A stretch of DNA of 64,000 bases from Ruminiclostridium sp. (GTDB lineage: Bacteria > Bacillota > Clostridia > Oscillospirales > Oscillospiraceae), in contig JAFSFC010000006.1 in NCBI GenBank assembly GCA_017435425.1, forward strand, positions 41,041-105,040, in the 5' to 3' direction. Of this stretch, positions 32,773 through 42,747 are shown piece by piece (position 1 is the first letter of the stretch; every line of letters begins with the position of its first letter). A program made the translations under genes and the position numbers. Under the pieces are notes generated by a model. That model searched no databases and had not been told where the DNA came from. It worked only from the letters and a program-made list of their open reading frames with translations.

Positions 32773-35700
32773 TAAAATTCACTCTGCTCCTTTACCAATG
32801 CAAGCAACTGATCGGCTTCCTGGTCATCTTTTACGACAGCACGAATAGCACGCCAGATTTTACGCTCTTTGATTTTGCTTCCCCGGAAATTGTCCTGTTT
32901 GCTGGACATGACAGCGTTATATATCTGATTGGCCACAACCGTATCCCCGTTAAGATGGTCATAAAAGGCTCGCTTGGCGGCACTCTCCCGGATTTCCGGA
33001 GGATATTCTGTGCCACTTTCCGGCTTATGTACCTTCCTTGCCAGTTCCACAATCTGACGCAGATACTCCTCGTAGTTGATTACGTCATTTTTTCGTTTTT
33101 CAATCAACTCACGAAGGAGCGCAGACATCTTCTCGTAGTATTTGGGGTTACTTTGGGTTCTTTCAACAATTTCCTTGCCAATATTGTTTTCAATAGTCTC
33201 TGCAACTGCTTCCTGCTCTTTGGGTGTAGAGGCAGGCATATCCTTTAGCGCGGAAATCCCATTGTCTACTAGCAGCTCGACCAGTGTTGCTCCTCCAAAG
33301 GAGGTTAACACACGACTGGGATCAGCCGACAAATAGGTATCGATTAAATGGCGCATGTCCGGATCATATTTCTTCAAATCCACATAGTCACCGCTGGCTA
33401 GACGCACATCGTCACGCACCTTAATGTAGTAGGTAACTTCTCTCTCCAGCGCCTTAATCTGTTCCACAGTATAGTGGTACTTTTCCGGCAATTCACCCGA
33501 TACTTCACCAAAAGCGCGAAGAGATGTCGCTGACAGATTATAAAGCTGTTCCCGCTTGGGCATATTCTCTTCCAATTCATCCAAGTCAAAGGATTCGGTG
33601 TTGGCACCGCAGAAATAATGGTAGTAGTCTACCATATCTTTAGGCGGTGCCACAGGCTCACACAGTGCGCGCAGAGCTTCCAGCGAATCCTCCAGCTGTT
33701 CCTTGGCCTTGTCCAAACGGTCTGTCAGCAGGCCGGAGACATCTTCCTTATCGTAGCAGTCAAATGCTTCGGAGGTATAGTCTGCAACCGCATTTTCCAA
33801 GGATCGAAACAGGTCTTTGTAGTCAATAATATACCCAAATTCCTTATCTTCACCATCCAAACGATTGACGCGGCAGATTGCCTGGAACAAGCCATGGTCT
33901 CGCATGGACTTATCAATATACAGGTAAGTGGCAGGCGGAGCATCAAAGCCTGTCAGCAACTTATCCACCACGATCAGCAGTTTCATCTGTTCCGGCTGCT
34001 TGATAAACTTTTCCTTGACCTCTTTTTCAAATGCCTTCGGGTCTTTCCCACCCAGCATCTTCATGTAGATCTCGTATTGCTCCACAGCCTCGGTCTCACC
34101 ATCATCACCTACGGTTTCAGTGCGAATATCACCCACCGCTGGTTCGTAAGAAGTCACAATGGCGCACTTGCCCTTCAGCTCGGTCTCCTGGAACAATTCA
34201 TAGAATTTGCACGCCTGATAGATACTACCAGCCACCAGCATGGCATTCCCCCGCCCATCGTGCAGGCGCGGTTTTGTCTCCATATCAAAAACAATATCCG
34301 CTACAATCTGTCCCAGGCGGGCTTTGGAACTGAACATCTTTTGCAGATTACCCCAGCGCTGTTTCAGCTTAGCTTTTGCCACACCGGTCAGCCCGCGCGT
34401 TTTTGCCTCAAACCAAGCGTCGATCCGATCCTGCTGGACAACATTCTGCTCTACTTCACGAGCCTCATAGCGCAGATCCAAAACCACTTTATCCCGCACT
34501 GCTTCGTCAAACTTGTAGCGATGGATGTAAGGGCCAAATACCTCCAGACTGGTCTCCTTATCCTTTTTCATCAATGGAGTACCGGTGAAGCCGATAAAGG
34601 TGGCATTCGGCAAAATGGTTTCCATCGCTTTGTGGAGTTTGCCGGATTGGGTACGGTGGCATTCATCCACAAAGACATAGAAATCGCCTTTGGGAGAAAA
34701 GTTTTCCGGCAGTGAGCGTTTCAGCTCTTCAATAAATCCAGCATAGTCGGTCTCGCCGCTCTTGCCTCTGTTTTTCTTGCCAAACTTGTGGATCAGGGAG
34801 CACATCATAACAGGCGAGGTGTCGTTGATCTTCTGAATCAATTCGCTTCCCCGGCGAATACGGACAATGCTCTCATTGACCCCGGCAAACACCTGCTCGA
34901 TCTGCACATCCAGCTCATCCCGGTCGGTGATAATCAGGATACGGCTGTCAGAAATATTTTCCTTAATCCACTTGCTGAGCCACACCATGGTCAAGGATTT
35001 TCCGGAGCCTTGGGTGTGCCAGATGATGCCTCCCTCATGCCACCGCACAAAATCCCGTGCAGCCATATTGCCGAAGAACTGATTAGGCCGACAGGTCTTT
35101 TTCACTCCGCTGTCAAATACAATAAAATTGTGCAGCAGCTCTACAAGTCGCTCTTTCCGGCACAGAGAAATCAGGTTTTTGTCCAGACGCAGGGGATATC
35201 TTTCGATTTGAGTGCGTACCTCTATGGAAACCTCATCTTTGGCATTGGGATCTTCTTTCCAGGAAAGATAATACTTTTCTGGTGTGCCGGTGGTACCGTA
35301 ACGCGCCCCCTCCGAATCATTGCCAGCCAGGACAAGCCCAATGGTGGCAAAGAACTGCATAATCATATCCGGGCGCTGGTTGGTCAGGTTCTGGCGAATG
35401 CCCTCTGACATGGAAACCGTGCTGCGCTTCAGTTCGATGACAGCAAAAGCGATGCCATTGATGTACAGCACCAAATCAGGGCGCTTGTGCTTGATGGTGA
35501 CTTCCTCGGCGATGTAAAAATCATTTTGCAACGGATGCTCCCAATCCACAAACTGGACGGTAATCTTATGCTGGCCGACAGACTCGCTGACCTTGACCCC
35601 ATAGCGCAGCTTTTTATAGGTCTGTTCGTTCAAATCATAGAGGTTCACCGACTGATCTCCGGCAGCATCCTGCAGTTCCTTCAGAGCGCGACTGATAAGT

Positions 35701-35864
35701 ACCGGCGAATAGCCCTTACGGGTCAGAAATTTCGTCAGCAGTTCGGTTTCAATATTGGCGTTTTTTCGCTCGGTGAAATCGCCCAGATAGGTGTACCCAA
35801 GTTCCTGGACAAATAGCTTTATGACACGCTTCTGCGTGGCTTTTTCCCGTTGGCCAATACTCAT
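32772..35864 (-). CDS. hsdR: Type I restriction enzyme subunit R (HsdR)
   Basis: A 1030-aa motor and nuclease subunit. The N-terminal nuclease domain has the D130...E144-x-K146 core (RPDLVLY then VIELKRS). The translocase follows, with Walker A GSGKS at 286-290, the DECH box (FVDECHRTQ) and later helicase motifs such as TGFDAPPATYLY and QAICRVNR. The C-terminus is the helical region that contacts HsdM. Length and all key residues are intact, so it should be active. It overlaps the DUF3800 gene by four bases (ATGA) and the metallopeptidase gene by one. Confidence 0.95.
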   Translation of the reverse strand: MSIGQREKATQKRVIKLFVQELGYTYLGDFTERKNANIETELLTKFLTRKGYSPVLISRALKELQDAAGDQSVNLYDLNEQTYKKLRYGVKVSESVGQHKITVQFVDWEHPLQNDFYIAEEVTIKHKRPDLVLYINGIAFAVIELKRSTVSMSEGIRQNLTNQRPDMIMQFFATIGLVLAGNDSEGARYGTTGTPEKYYLSWKEDPNAKDEVSIEVRTQIERYPLRLDKNLISLCRKERLVELLHNFIVFDSGVKKTCRPNQFFGNMAARDFVRWHEGGIIWHTQGSGKSLTMVWLSKWIKENISDSRILIITDRDELDVQIEQVFAGVNESIVRIRRGSELIQKINDTSPVMMCSLIHKFGKKNRGKSGETDYAGFIEELKRSLPENFSPKGDFYVFVDECHRTQSGKLHKAMETILPNATFIGFTGTPLMKKDKETSLEVFGPYIHRYKFDEAVRDKVVLDLRYEAREVEQNVVQQDRIDAWFEAKTRGLTGVAKAKLKQRWGNLQKMFSSKARLGQIVADIVFDMETKPRLHDGRGNAMLVAGSIYQACKFYELFQETELKGKCAIVTSYEPAVGDIRTETVGDDGETEAVEQYEIYMKMLGGKDPKAFEKEVKEKFIKQPEQMKLLIVVDKLLTGFDAPPATYLYIDKSMRDHGLFQAICRVNRLDGEDKEFGYIIDYKDLFRSLENAVADYTSEAFDCYDKEDVSGLLTDRLDKAKEQLEDSLEALRALCEPVAPPKDMVDYYHYFCGANTESFDLDELEENMPKREQLYNLSATSLRAFGEVSGELPEKYHYTVEQIKALEREVTYYIKVRDDVRLASGDYVDLKKYDPDMRHLIDTYLSADPSRVLTSFGGATLVELLVDNGISALKDMPASTPKEQEAVAETIENNIGKEIVERTQSNPKYYEKMSALLRELIEKRKNDVINYEEYLRQIVELARKVHKPESGTEYPPEIRESAAKRAFYDHLNGDTVVANQIYNAVMSSKQDNFRGSKIKERKIWRAIRAVVKDDQEADQLLALVKEQSEF

Positions 35865-37027
35865 AGCTGTCCCCCTTCGTTTGAATACAATTCATCGAAG
35901 CAAGCTGCATGCCGCGAAAAATCCAACTCCGCAATATTTTGAATAATTGCTTGGTTCCAATACTGGTATCTTGGATTAAAAAATAGATTCTTGCGCATTT
36001 CCTTTGGGTATTTGGGATCAAACATATCCATCACACAAAAGGCTAATGCCCAACTTTGGATTGGAACCGTAAACTTTATGTTTTGCGTTCCTATTTTTTT
36101 CAAGAATCGTGCTGATTGTGTTAATATCCATTCATTTTCAGGTGACCACTCTGTTTTTGTATCCCAGCATCGTACGATAGTATTTATTATTTTACAAAAA
36201 ATGCTCGCGACATTATCTGCCAGTTGAATCAGTTCCTCCGCTTGACTATCTGCAAACTTAATAGCCACACCAAAATGTTTAAGTTCTCCTTCTAGCATCT
36301 CACCGATTCCAGAAATGTTATCGTGGATAACATCAAATTTTCTAGCATCACAACCGCCCTCAATCTCAATCGCTTCCAGCAGTTCTGATAAGGCATTAAG
36401 ATTGATAAGATTTGCAAATTTATGATTTGCATAACTTCCGAACTTAAGAAAATCATTTACAAACGTTTCTTCAATCCCACTGTTCTGAATCTCTGAAACC
36501 GCCCAAACCAATCCATTCACAGCTGGTGGAATATGTTGATATGAATAGTTCTTTAAGTATTCAAACAGTTCATGCACACTTGTCTCTGTAGCTCGCTTTG
36601 TTAGTTTGCAAAATGTTGCAAATAGCTCATCTTTTTCTTGCGAAAGGTCACTCACCAGCGAGTAATATTCTACTGGGAACTTTTCTCTTGCTTGTTCTCC
36701 CAAAATGGCAAACAGTAGAAGCGATGCCAGATAAAATTTTTTATCATACAAGCATATTGAAAAATGAATGTCGTCTAGAATATTGACCAGAAAATATTCT
36801 AAAGCGTCATTGTTTTCTTTTGTAAACAGCGAGTTCCCTTTCACTTCTTTCTCAGTTGAGAATCGGCTCTTAAATGCCGCATATTTCTGACGAAGCAGCT
36901 GCTCACTTTGCATATCATCAACAACGACAGCAGCCAAACAAAAATGGCGCTGTGTTCCATAATTTAGTTTTTCATTCTTATCAATTATGCCACCGGTGTT
37001 TCCCGCCTCATCCAGAAATAGACGCAT
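35861..37027 (-). CDS. DUF3800 domain protein within the restriction operon
   Basis: A 388-aa protein that opens with RLFLDEAGNTGG, the D-E-x-G-N motif of the DUF3800 family, which has an RNase H-like fold. The following strand, RHFCLAAVVVDD, and the acidic C-terminal region (QLADNVASIFCKI) fit that fold's catalytic carboxylates. DUF3800 proteins are often found in mobile and defence loci and are presumed nucleases, but activity is not shown for most. It is strikingly A+T-rich compared with its neighbours, suggesting separate acquisition. It sits between hsdS and hsdR, with its stop overlapping the hsdR start. The ribosome site is GGAGGTG. Confidence 0.8.
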   Translation of the reverse strand: MRLFLDEAGNTGGIIDKNEKLNYGTQRHFCLAAVVVDDMQSEQLLRQKYAAFKSRFSTEKEVKGNSLFTKENNDALEYFLVNILDDIHFSICLYDKKFYLASLLLFAILGEQAREKFPVEYYSLVSDLSQEKDELFATFCKLTKRATETSVHELFEYLKNYSYQHIPPAVNGLVWAVSEIQNSGIEETFVNDFLKFGSYANHKFANLINLNALSELLEAIEIEGGCDARKFDVIHDNISGIGEMLEGELKHFGVAIKFADSQAEELIQLADNVASIFCKIINTIVRCWDTKTEWSPENEWILTQSARFLKKIGTQNIKFTVPIQSWALAFCVMDMFDPKYPKEMRKNLFFNPRYQYWNQAIIQNIAELDFSRHAACFDELYSNEGGQL

Positions 37028-37051
37028 TGAAATATTTCACCTCCGTAGATA

Positions 37052-38890
37052 TTAGCTTTCAAATAGATCTTGGCACTTTTTAATTGCTCGCTGAATATCC
37101 GAATCTCGGAAATAGGTCTTTTTCAGCTTATCTCTCCATTCTTTATTGGAACGGATCAAGCCTTTAATCGAGGCTACGGAAATTTCCTTGCCTTCTCGCC
37201 GCAAATCGCAGATCGCCATATCTACCGTTGCCAAAAGCTCCAGCTCATCGACACTTGTATACTGGAACTGTGACACCAACCAATCAATATCTGCCTGCTT
37301 GCCCCATTCCTGCAAATAGGCCATCGCCTGCTGTATCTGCACACCTTTTTCAAAACGGCTGCCCTTTTCGCTTCTTTTGACTTGGATATACTTGTTTTTC
37401 TGAGCAATCGGCTCGCCGCCTTTATAGCGGACTTCATCAGCGTAGGGACCAGCCGCTTTTTTATGAAAGGCGGAAATATCCGCCTGCTCCTTGCGGCGAA
37501 CGAGATAAAGTAGCTTCTGAACTTTTTTACGTCCCAGAGGGTACTTCTCGGAATAGAAAGCGTTCACAATTCCTGCGATCATGACTGCATCATCAAAATG
37601 CTGATTGTGTGCTGGTTGCTTTTCCTGAAGAATCTGTGTTTTCGGCTGTTCTTTTCTATCTGCATCCACCAGCCGAATCCGTCCGGTGAGCAACTCCTGC
37701 ATCATGCCCTGCTTGATCTGTTGGTACTTCGCCAGTTTCTTTTCCAACTGTGCGATTTCGTTATCCATGTCAGAGAAAACTTGGGCAATAGCTTGTTGCT
37801 CCTCTACCAATGTGGGGTATTTCAAGACCAACGTAGAGATATTTGCCTTACTGATAGAAGACACCTTAATTCCCGTGATAAAAGGCAGCATTTGATTGTG
37901 AAAGCACTCTGCGTTCATGTAATAACCGAGGAATTTAGGCGCGAAAGTAACCTTAGGGCGACACAGCATTGTGTGCTGTCCGGATAAAACCTTTCCATGA
38001 ACATTTACAAGCTCAACACATTTGCCAACAGTACTATCTTCTGCTGTATCTGCTATAATCACATCGCCTTCTCTGACATAACTGGATTCCGAATATTTTC
38101 TTACAGAAACCGTCTCTAACAAATATGGCATATCCGTGTTGGCCATATCCAAACAGGCTCCATACTTTGTCAAAATATCACCGTAGTGGACATTCTGAAT
38201 GGTTCCGGTATCCGTCATTTGATCCCTTGTAAATGCATTTGTAGGAAGAAAATCAAAAAGATCCCCGAATGTCGCTTGGCTCCACTCCGTGGAAAACCCC
38301 GGAAGGTGTTTTTTGCCGGTGAGCAGTTCCTGCGTGGCCCCCTGCTTAATGGCTTTCTTTTTCTGAATTAGCTTTTGCATGGAGGAAATCAGGTTGTCTA
38401 TATCGGAAAGAGCCTCAGCAATAGCGGTTTGTTCTTCTTGCGGAGGCAGCTCTATTTCCATTTGCGCGATATTTTCTACTGTTACGCCTTTAATAGATGT
38501 ACCTTGAGTTTTTTCTTCCATTATTTTCATTTTGTTCTGAATACAATAGGCAAGAAAACGCGCATCATGTTTTTTACTTACCAAGTTTGTGAAATCTTGG
38601 CTTGTGCAAACTTCAAAAGGAGCTATGGCGACCTTCCCAACCCCAACACGAGAGACCACCAGTACAGTGTTTCTAGGGCAAATATGAGTCGCCGACTTAG
38701 CAACTGCTTCTGCTGTTATATGGCGAGTGATATTAATTTTCCATATGGAGCTTTCTATTAGGTCCGATGACGAAATCCAAGGTATATTTCCACACCAGAA
38801 ATTTTCTACTTGCTTGCTAGGAGTTCCGCCCCCAATAAAATCACAAATGTCTTTCAGCTTGACAGTATTCCAACCGCTTTCCCTCACCAT
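37052..38890 (-). CDS. hsdS: Type I restriction specificity subunit HsdS with extra C-terminal domain
   Basis: A 612-aa DNA-recognition subunit. Two target-recognition domains (about residues 1-150 and 205-345) alternate with coiled-coil spacers ending in QELLTGKKHLPGF and QELLTGRIRLVD, a complete HsdS of about 410 residues. A further 190 residues follow, with the segments YPLGRKKVQKLLYLV, KKAAGPYADEVRY and DLRREGKEISVASIKGLI. This region is mostly helical and loosely resembles Panacea/SocA-type domains, though I cannot prove homology. It overlaps hsdM by seven bases. The first TRD begins VKLKDICDFIGGGTPSK. Confidence 0.9.
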   Translation of the reverse strand: MVRESGWNTVKLKDICDFIGGGTPSKQVENFWCGNIPWISSSDLIESSIWKINITRHITAEAVAKSATHICPRNTVLVVSRVGVGKVAIAPFEVCTSQDFTNLVSKKHDARFLAYCIQNKMKIMEEKTQGTSIKGVTVENIAQMEIELPPQEEQTAIAEALSDIDNLISSMQKLIQKKKAIKQGATQELLTGKKHLPGFSTEWSQATFGDLFDFLPTNAFTRDQMTDTGTIQNVHYGDILTKYGACLDMANTDMPYLLETVSVRKYSESSYVREGDVIIADTAEDSTVGKCVELVNVHGKVLSGQHTMLCRPKVTFAPKFLGYYMNAECFHNQMLPFITGIKVSSISKANISTLVLKYPTLVEEQQAIAQVFSDMDNEIAQLEKKLAKYQQIKQGMMQELLTGRIRLVDADRKEQPKTQILQEKQPAHNQHFDDAVMIAGIVNAFYSEKYPLGRKKVQKLLYLVRRKEQADISAFHKKAAGPYADEVRYKGGEPIAQKNKYIQVKRSEKGSRFEKGVQIQQAMAYLQEWGKQADIDWLVSQFQYTSVDELELLATVDMAICDLRREGKEISVASIKGLIRSNKEWRDKLKKTYFRDSDIQRAIKKCQDLFES

Positions 38891-41334
38891 ACAAACCCCA
38901 TCCTTTCCAGATGAGATTTGACCTTGGTCTCGTATTGGTCTACTTCATCCTCACATTCCTTCAGGGTATACTCATATCGCTCTACCAGCTGGGTCACACG
39001 AGCAGAAAGGTGATGAGACACCGCCTCGTGAATGGCATCAATTCCGCTGTAAATAGCGGCAAACCACTTTTCCTCCACCAGCAGATGGCGAATCTCCTCC
39101 AGCGTCAGCTGGGGGTATTTTTTCTCCAGTTTGGTATCCAGGTCTGCCTCGGCCTGCTTAATTGCCTTTTTGTAATTGCTTTCGGCATCCAACAGGGACA
39201 TATACTCCTTTAATGCAGCCAATTCTTCCTTGGCGGCGGGGTCTTTCTTGATTGCCTTGATCCGGGCACTGATAGTGGCCTTTTTCAGATCATCCAGCTG
39301 AGCAAACAGTCCGTCCTCACCGTCATTTTCTTCGGCCAGTTCTTCCAGCTTGGCGGACACCTCATCCAATTGGCCGCGAAGGGTATCCAGCGCCTTGACA
39401 TTCTCCTCAAAAAAGTGTGCGCCAATCAAAGCCTTCGGGAGCAGCTTACCCTCAAATCCTTTGATCTTATCGGTCTTGACCTCGATGGTCTGGCCGTTTT
39501 CTTTTTTCTTCTTAGTCACATACTCATAGGCAATTTCCCGCCCGGCCTCATAGCCGTCATAACAGACAGCATACACATCATCCTGCATGGTCTCCGCCCA
39601 GTACTCCATCAGCACTTCATAGACATCGTATTTGTCGAGAAGAGGTACCTGGGCAAAATCATCAAGGAGCTGCTCGGAAATTTTGGCAATCAGCTCTTTG
39701 GGGTGAATGTCCCGGCTGAGTTCCATCAAATTGCGGGTAACGGTCTCCTTCCATTGGGCATAGGCATCGTCCACCTGGTCGGCATGGCGGATAAAGTCCG
39801 GGTGGGAGGTAATCGTGGAAACTACTTCGTCCTTGCCCACCGCCGGACGCAGATACCCCGGACGCAGCGGCTGAAACAGGATTTCCTTCAAAGATGGATA
39901 TACCGCCCAATATTCCGCCATGCTGTCCACATCGGGTTCTGGAATGCCGCCGTTCAGGTGAGCATTGATGTCTTGTAAATCTTCCGGCTCGCTGCTATCA
40001 ATATAGCGAGGGATATTCAGGTTGTACTCGTTGGTGACTTTGATCTCCTCGTTCGGAACAAACCGGGCATACTTGGGGTCCGATTCATCCATTGTAAGGA
40101 AGGTGGTCACGATCTTGTGAATATCCTGTTCCCGCAGGCGGTTCTTGTTGCCATCCTTTACATAGCCTTTGCTGGCGTCAATCATGAAAATGCCGGTACG
40201 ATCAGCAGTATCCTCTTTGTCCAGCACCAGAATACAGGCAGGAATTCCCGTGCCATAGAACAAGTTAGCAGGCAGACCAATAATGCCTTTGATATAACCC
40301 CGGTCAATGATCTTTTTGCGGATGTCAGCCTCGGCATTGCCACGGAACAGCACACCATGGGGCAGAATGACTGCTGCCTTGCCGGTAGATTTCAAAGATT
40401 TCAGGACATGCAGCAGCCAAGCGTAGTCGCCGTTTTTCTCCGGCGGCACGCCCAACACAGTCTCGCTGTATCTCTCATAAGAATCAGGGATCGTAATGCC
40501 ATCCATCCAGGATTTATCCGAGAAAGGTGGATTGACTACGATGTAGTTGAAGGTTTTCAGCAGTTCAGGGTTGTTCTCATCTTTATACTGGGGTGCAGAC
40601 AAGGTGCTTTTATTGCCGACAATGACGCCAGCGCCCTTGTTGTGTAGGACCAGATTCATGCGGGCAAGACCGGCGGTGGAGTTATCCTTTTCCTGTCCAT
40701 AGATGGAGATCTCGCAGGGGGCCTCATCCGCCGCACGAATCAGCAGCGAACCGGAACCGCAAGCAGGATCGTAGACTGTCATGCTGGGATCGGTGGCTTT
40801 ATCAATACCGATCACCTTTGCCATAATCCGAGAGACTTCGCCCGGCGTATAGAACTGGCCCTTGCTCTTGCCGGAATCCTGGGCAAATTTCCGCATCAAA
40901 AATTCGTAGGCGTCGCCCAAAATGTCATCACCGCCAGCGCGGTTGTTGGTGAAGTCCAACTCCGGTTTCTGGAAAATTTCCACGAGACCAGAGAGCTTAT
41001 CTACCGCTTCCTTGTCGGTGCCCAGTTCCTCGCTGTTGAAGTCGGCAATGTCGATAATGCCTTTCAAGTCGTTGGCTTCTGCCAGCTTGCCAATGATGAT
41101 ATTGATGCCTTCACCAATGTTTTTCTTATATTTCAGCGCAGCAATATCGTCAAAACTACCGCCTTCCGGTACTTCAATGTCCCAGTTATCGCTGCTCTTG
41201 AAGCGGTCGGACACATACTTCACAAACAGCAGTGTCAAAATGTAATCCTTATAACGAGCAGGTTCCACACCGCCCCGCAGTTTATCACATGCAGCCCATA
41301 TCTGGCTGTAAATTTCGCTCTTTTTGATTGCCAT
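38884..41334 (-). CDS. hsdM: Type I restriction modification methyltransferase HsdM
   Basis: An 816-aa N6-adenine methyltransferase, longer than the usual 500 or so because of a helical C-terminal extension (from about residue 560) rich in Lys and Glu. The SAM site is DPACGSGSLL (from residue 189) and the catalytic motif is NPPF at 268-271. The N-terminal helical domain, IWAACDKLRGGVEPARYKDYIL, is standard. It methylates the HsdS-defined target and protects the host from HsdR. It is the first gene of the hsdM-hsdS-DUF3800-hsdR-peptidase series, preceded by the Mrr-type gene with a 44-base gap. Confidence 0.95.
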   Translation of the reverse strand: MAIKKSEIYSQIWAACDKLRGGVEPARYKDYILTLLFVKYVSDRFKSSDNWDIEVPEGGSFDDIAALKYKKNIGEGINIIIGKLAEANDLKGIIDIADFNSEELGTDKEAVDKLSGLVEIFQKPELDFTNNRAGGDDILGDAYEFLMRKFAQDSGKSKGQFYTPGEVSRIMAKVIGIDKATDPSMTVYDPACGSGSLLIRAADEAPCEISIYGQEKDNSTAGLARMNLVLHNKGAGVIVGNKSTLSAPQYKDENNPELLKTFNYIVVNPPFSDKSWMDGITIPDSYERYSETVLGVPPEKNGDYAWLLHVLKSLKSTGKAAVILPHGVLFRGNAEADIRKKIIDRGYIKGIIGLPANLFYGTGIPACILVLDKEDTADRTGIFMIDASKGYVKDGNKNRLREQDIHKIVTTFLTMDESDPKYARFVPNEEIKVTNEYNLNIPRYIDSSEPEDLQDINAHLNGGIPEPDVDSMAEYWAVYPSLKEILFQPLRPGYLRPAVGKDEVVSTITSHPDFIRHADQVDDAYAQWKETVTRNLMELSRDIHPKELIAKISEQLLDDFAQVPLLDKYDVYEVLMEYWAETMQDDVYAVCYDGYEAGREIAYEYVTKKKKENGQTIEVKTDKIKGFEGKLLPKALIGAHFFEENVKALDTLRGQLDEVSAKLEELAEENDGEDGLFAQLDDLKKATISARIKAIKKDPAAKEELAALKEYMSLLDAESNYKKAIKQAEADLDTKLEKKYPQLTLEEIRHLLVEEKWFAAIYSGIDAIHEAVSHHLSARVTQLVERYEYTLKECEDEVDQYETKVKSHLERMGFVW

Positions 41335-41378
41335 CGGTACCTCTCCGTCCTCTTTTTGATTTCCTGTCAGGTTCCCAT

Positions 41379-42368
41379 TTACTCCTCTGGCGGAACGGGG
41401 ATGTACACCATTTTCAGGGGGATCATTTGGCGGTATTTTATGCTGAGCTGGTCGTAATATTTCAAGACCAGATCCACAAGTTCTGTGCCGTTAATACCGC
41501 GAATAATAGGGGTGCTATCCAGATATTTCTGCGCATTTTTGGTATAGTTGGACAGTGTCACAAACAGGCCATAATCTCCTTCACGCATAGCACCTTTTAA
41601 GGACTGGATGGTAGTCTCTTTGATGTCTCCATCCTGGCTTTTGACCTGGACAACAATGCGGGGCGGCAGCTCATCTTTATAGGCAGTAATGTCGATACCG
41701 CTGTCTCCACCATGCGGAGACAGGATCGTGCGATAGCCCATGGCCTGCAAAAGATTTGCGACAAACGGCTCCAGATCATAGCCTTTCAGATTTTTGCTCA
41801 ACTCTTTCAAGATAAAGTCGCGGGTAGCCTCGATGATTTCATCCGCCGTTTGTGCTACTGTCTCATCGGTATCCGGCTCCAGAATATTGCCTTTGAAATC
41901 TTTATCCAGAGCCTTAAAATACTCATCTGCATAGTTTTTCACCTGAAAAAAGCTCAGTGCCGAGCCAACTTCATGCAGAGCGCCCTGGGAAAAGGCTGTA
42001 CGCGGCAGATGTTTGAGCCACTTTACTTTCCGGCGATTAGGATACAGTGCTGCGGTAGCCTCATAGAAATAGGCACTCTCCACGACCCCAATATTGATCT
42101 TACGGTCAATTTTGGACGGGAACACCACATAGTCTCCTTCCTGTACCTCGTGGACAAATCGGTACAGCATTCCAGCACTTGTGGCAATCGAACCTTTTTT
42201 GGCGTCCGGATAGGCCGCGATATATTTTTCTTTGTAGGCATCACGGGATGTACTTATAGCCGACAAGTCGCCCATCTCTTCCCAGCCGATTGCAATTAGA
42301 TTCTGATTCAAAAAAAGAGGATCGTCCATCGTATGGATTCCCCAGACCGTTTTGTTTGCTGCCGCCAT
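41379..42368 (-). CDS. Mrr-type restriction endonuclease with N-terminal PUA/EVE-like reader
   Basis: A 329-aa predicted nuclease. The C-terminal Mrr_cat domain has the intact PD-(D/E)xK variant D226 (GGDSGIDI), Q241 and K243 (VVQVKSQ). The N-terminal 150 residues begin VWGIHTMDDPLFLNQNLIAIGW and contain EGDYVVFPSK and IGVVES, a beta-barrel pattern like EVE/PUA domains that bind modified bases. Together this suggests a modification-dependent (type IV) nuclease. The ATG at 42368 follows ATAGGAG; the longer upstream frame lacks a ribosome site. It lies just upstream of hsdM on the same strand. Confidence 0.82.
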   Translation of the reverse strand: MAAANKTVWGIHTMDDPLFLNQNLIAIGWEEMGDLSAISTSRDAYKEKYIAAYPDAKKGSIATSAGMLYRFVHEVQEGDYVVFPSKIDRKINIGVVESAYFYEATAALYPNRRKVKWLKHLPRTAFSQGALHEVGSALSFFQVKNYADEYFKALDKDFKGNILEPDTDETVAQTADEIIEATRDFILKELSKNLKGYDLEPFVANLLQAMGYRTILSPHGGDSGIDITAYKDELPPRIVVQVKSQDGDIKETTIQSLKGAMREGDYGLFVTLSNYTKNAQKYLDSTPIIRGINGTELVDLVLKYYDQLSIKYRQMIPLKMVYIPVPPEE

Positions 42369-42472
42369 CACAGCCACACTCCTATCCGATCTTTCACAGC
42401 TTTTCAGCCTGTTAGAGCCTTGTATCCAGAAAGTGGCCTTCAAATGTCAGACCACTTTGTCGAAAGTCTTGC

Positions 42473-42682
42473 TTATTTTTCTTCCGGGACAAACTCCAGA
42501 ATATCATCCACACCGCACCCCATCGCGCGGCAAATCTTCTCGATGCTTTCGATAGAAACATACTCGTTGCGCTTTAGGCGGGTGATAATATTGGCACTAA
42601 AACCGGCCTTCTCTTTTAGCTGTGCATTGCTTATCTTTTTATCAATCATCAGGTGGAATAAGCGGTCATAACAAATCGCCAT
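42473..42682 (-). CDS. Small XRE-family transcriptional regulator
   Basis: A 69-aa single-domain Cro/CI-type helix-turn-helix protein. The helices read KKISNAQLKEKAGFSANIITRLKRNE, followed by SIESIEKICRAMGCGVDDILEFV, a common Firmicute form. The ATG at 42682 has a GGAGGG ribosome site; an ORF extension to 42751 has none. It lies upstream of the nuclease and type I genes and may time their expression, as controller proteins do in restriction systems (inference). Confidence 0.85.
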   Translation of the reverse strand: MAICYDRLFHLMIDKKISNAQLKEKAGFSANIITRLKRNEYVSIESIEKICRAMGCGVDDILEFVPEEK

Positions 42683-42747
42683 TTTAGTCCCTCCAAAGCA
42701 AGAAATGCTTGGATTTACTTTATCACACTTTCGTGAAAAACTCAACT

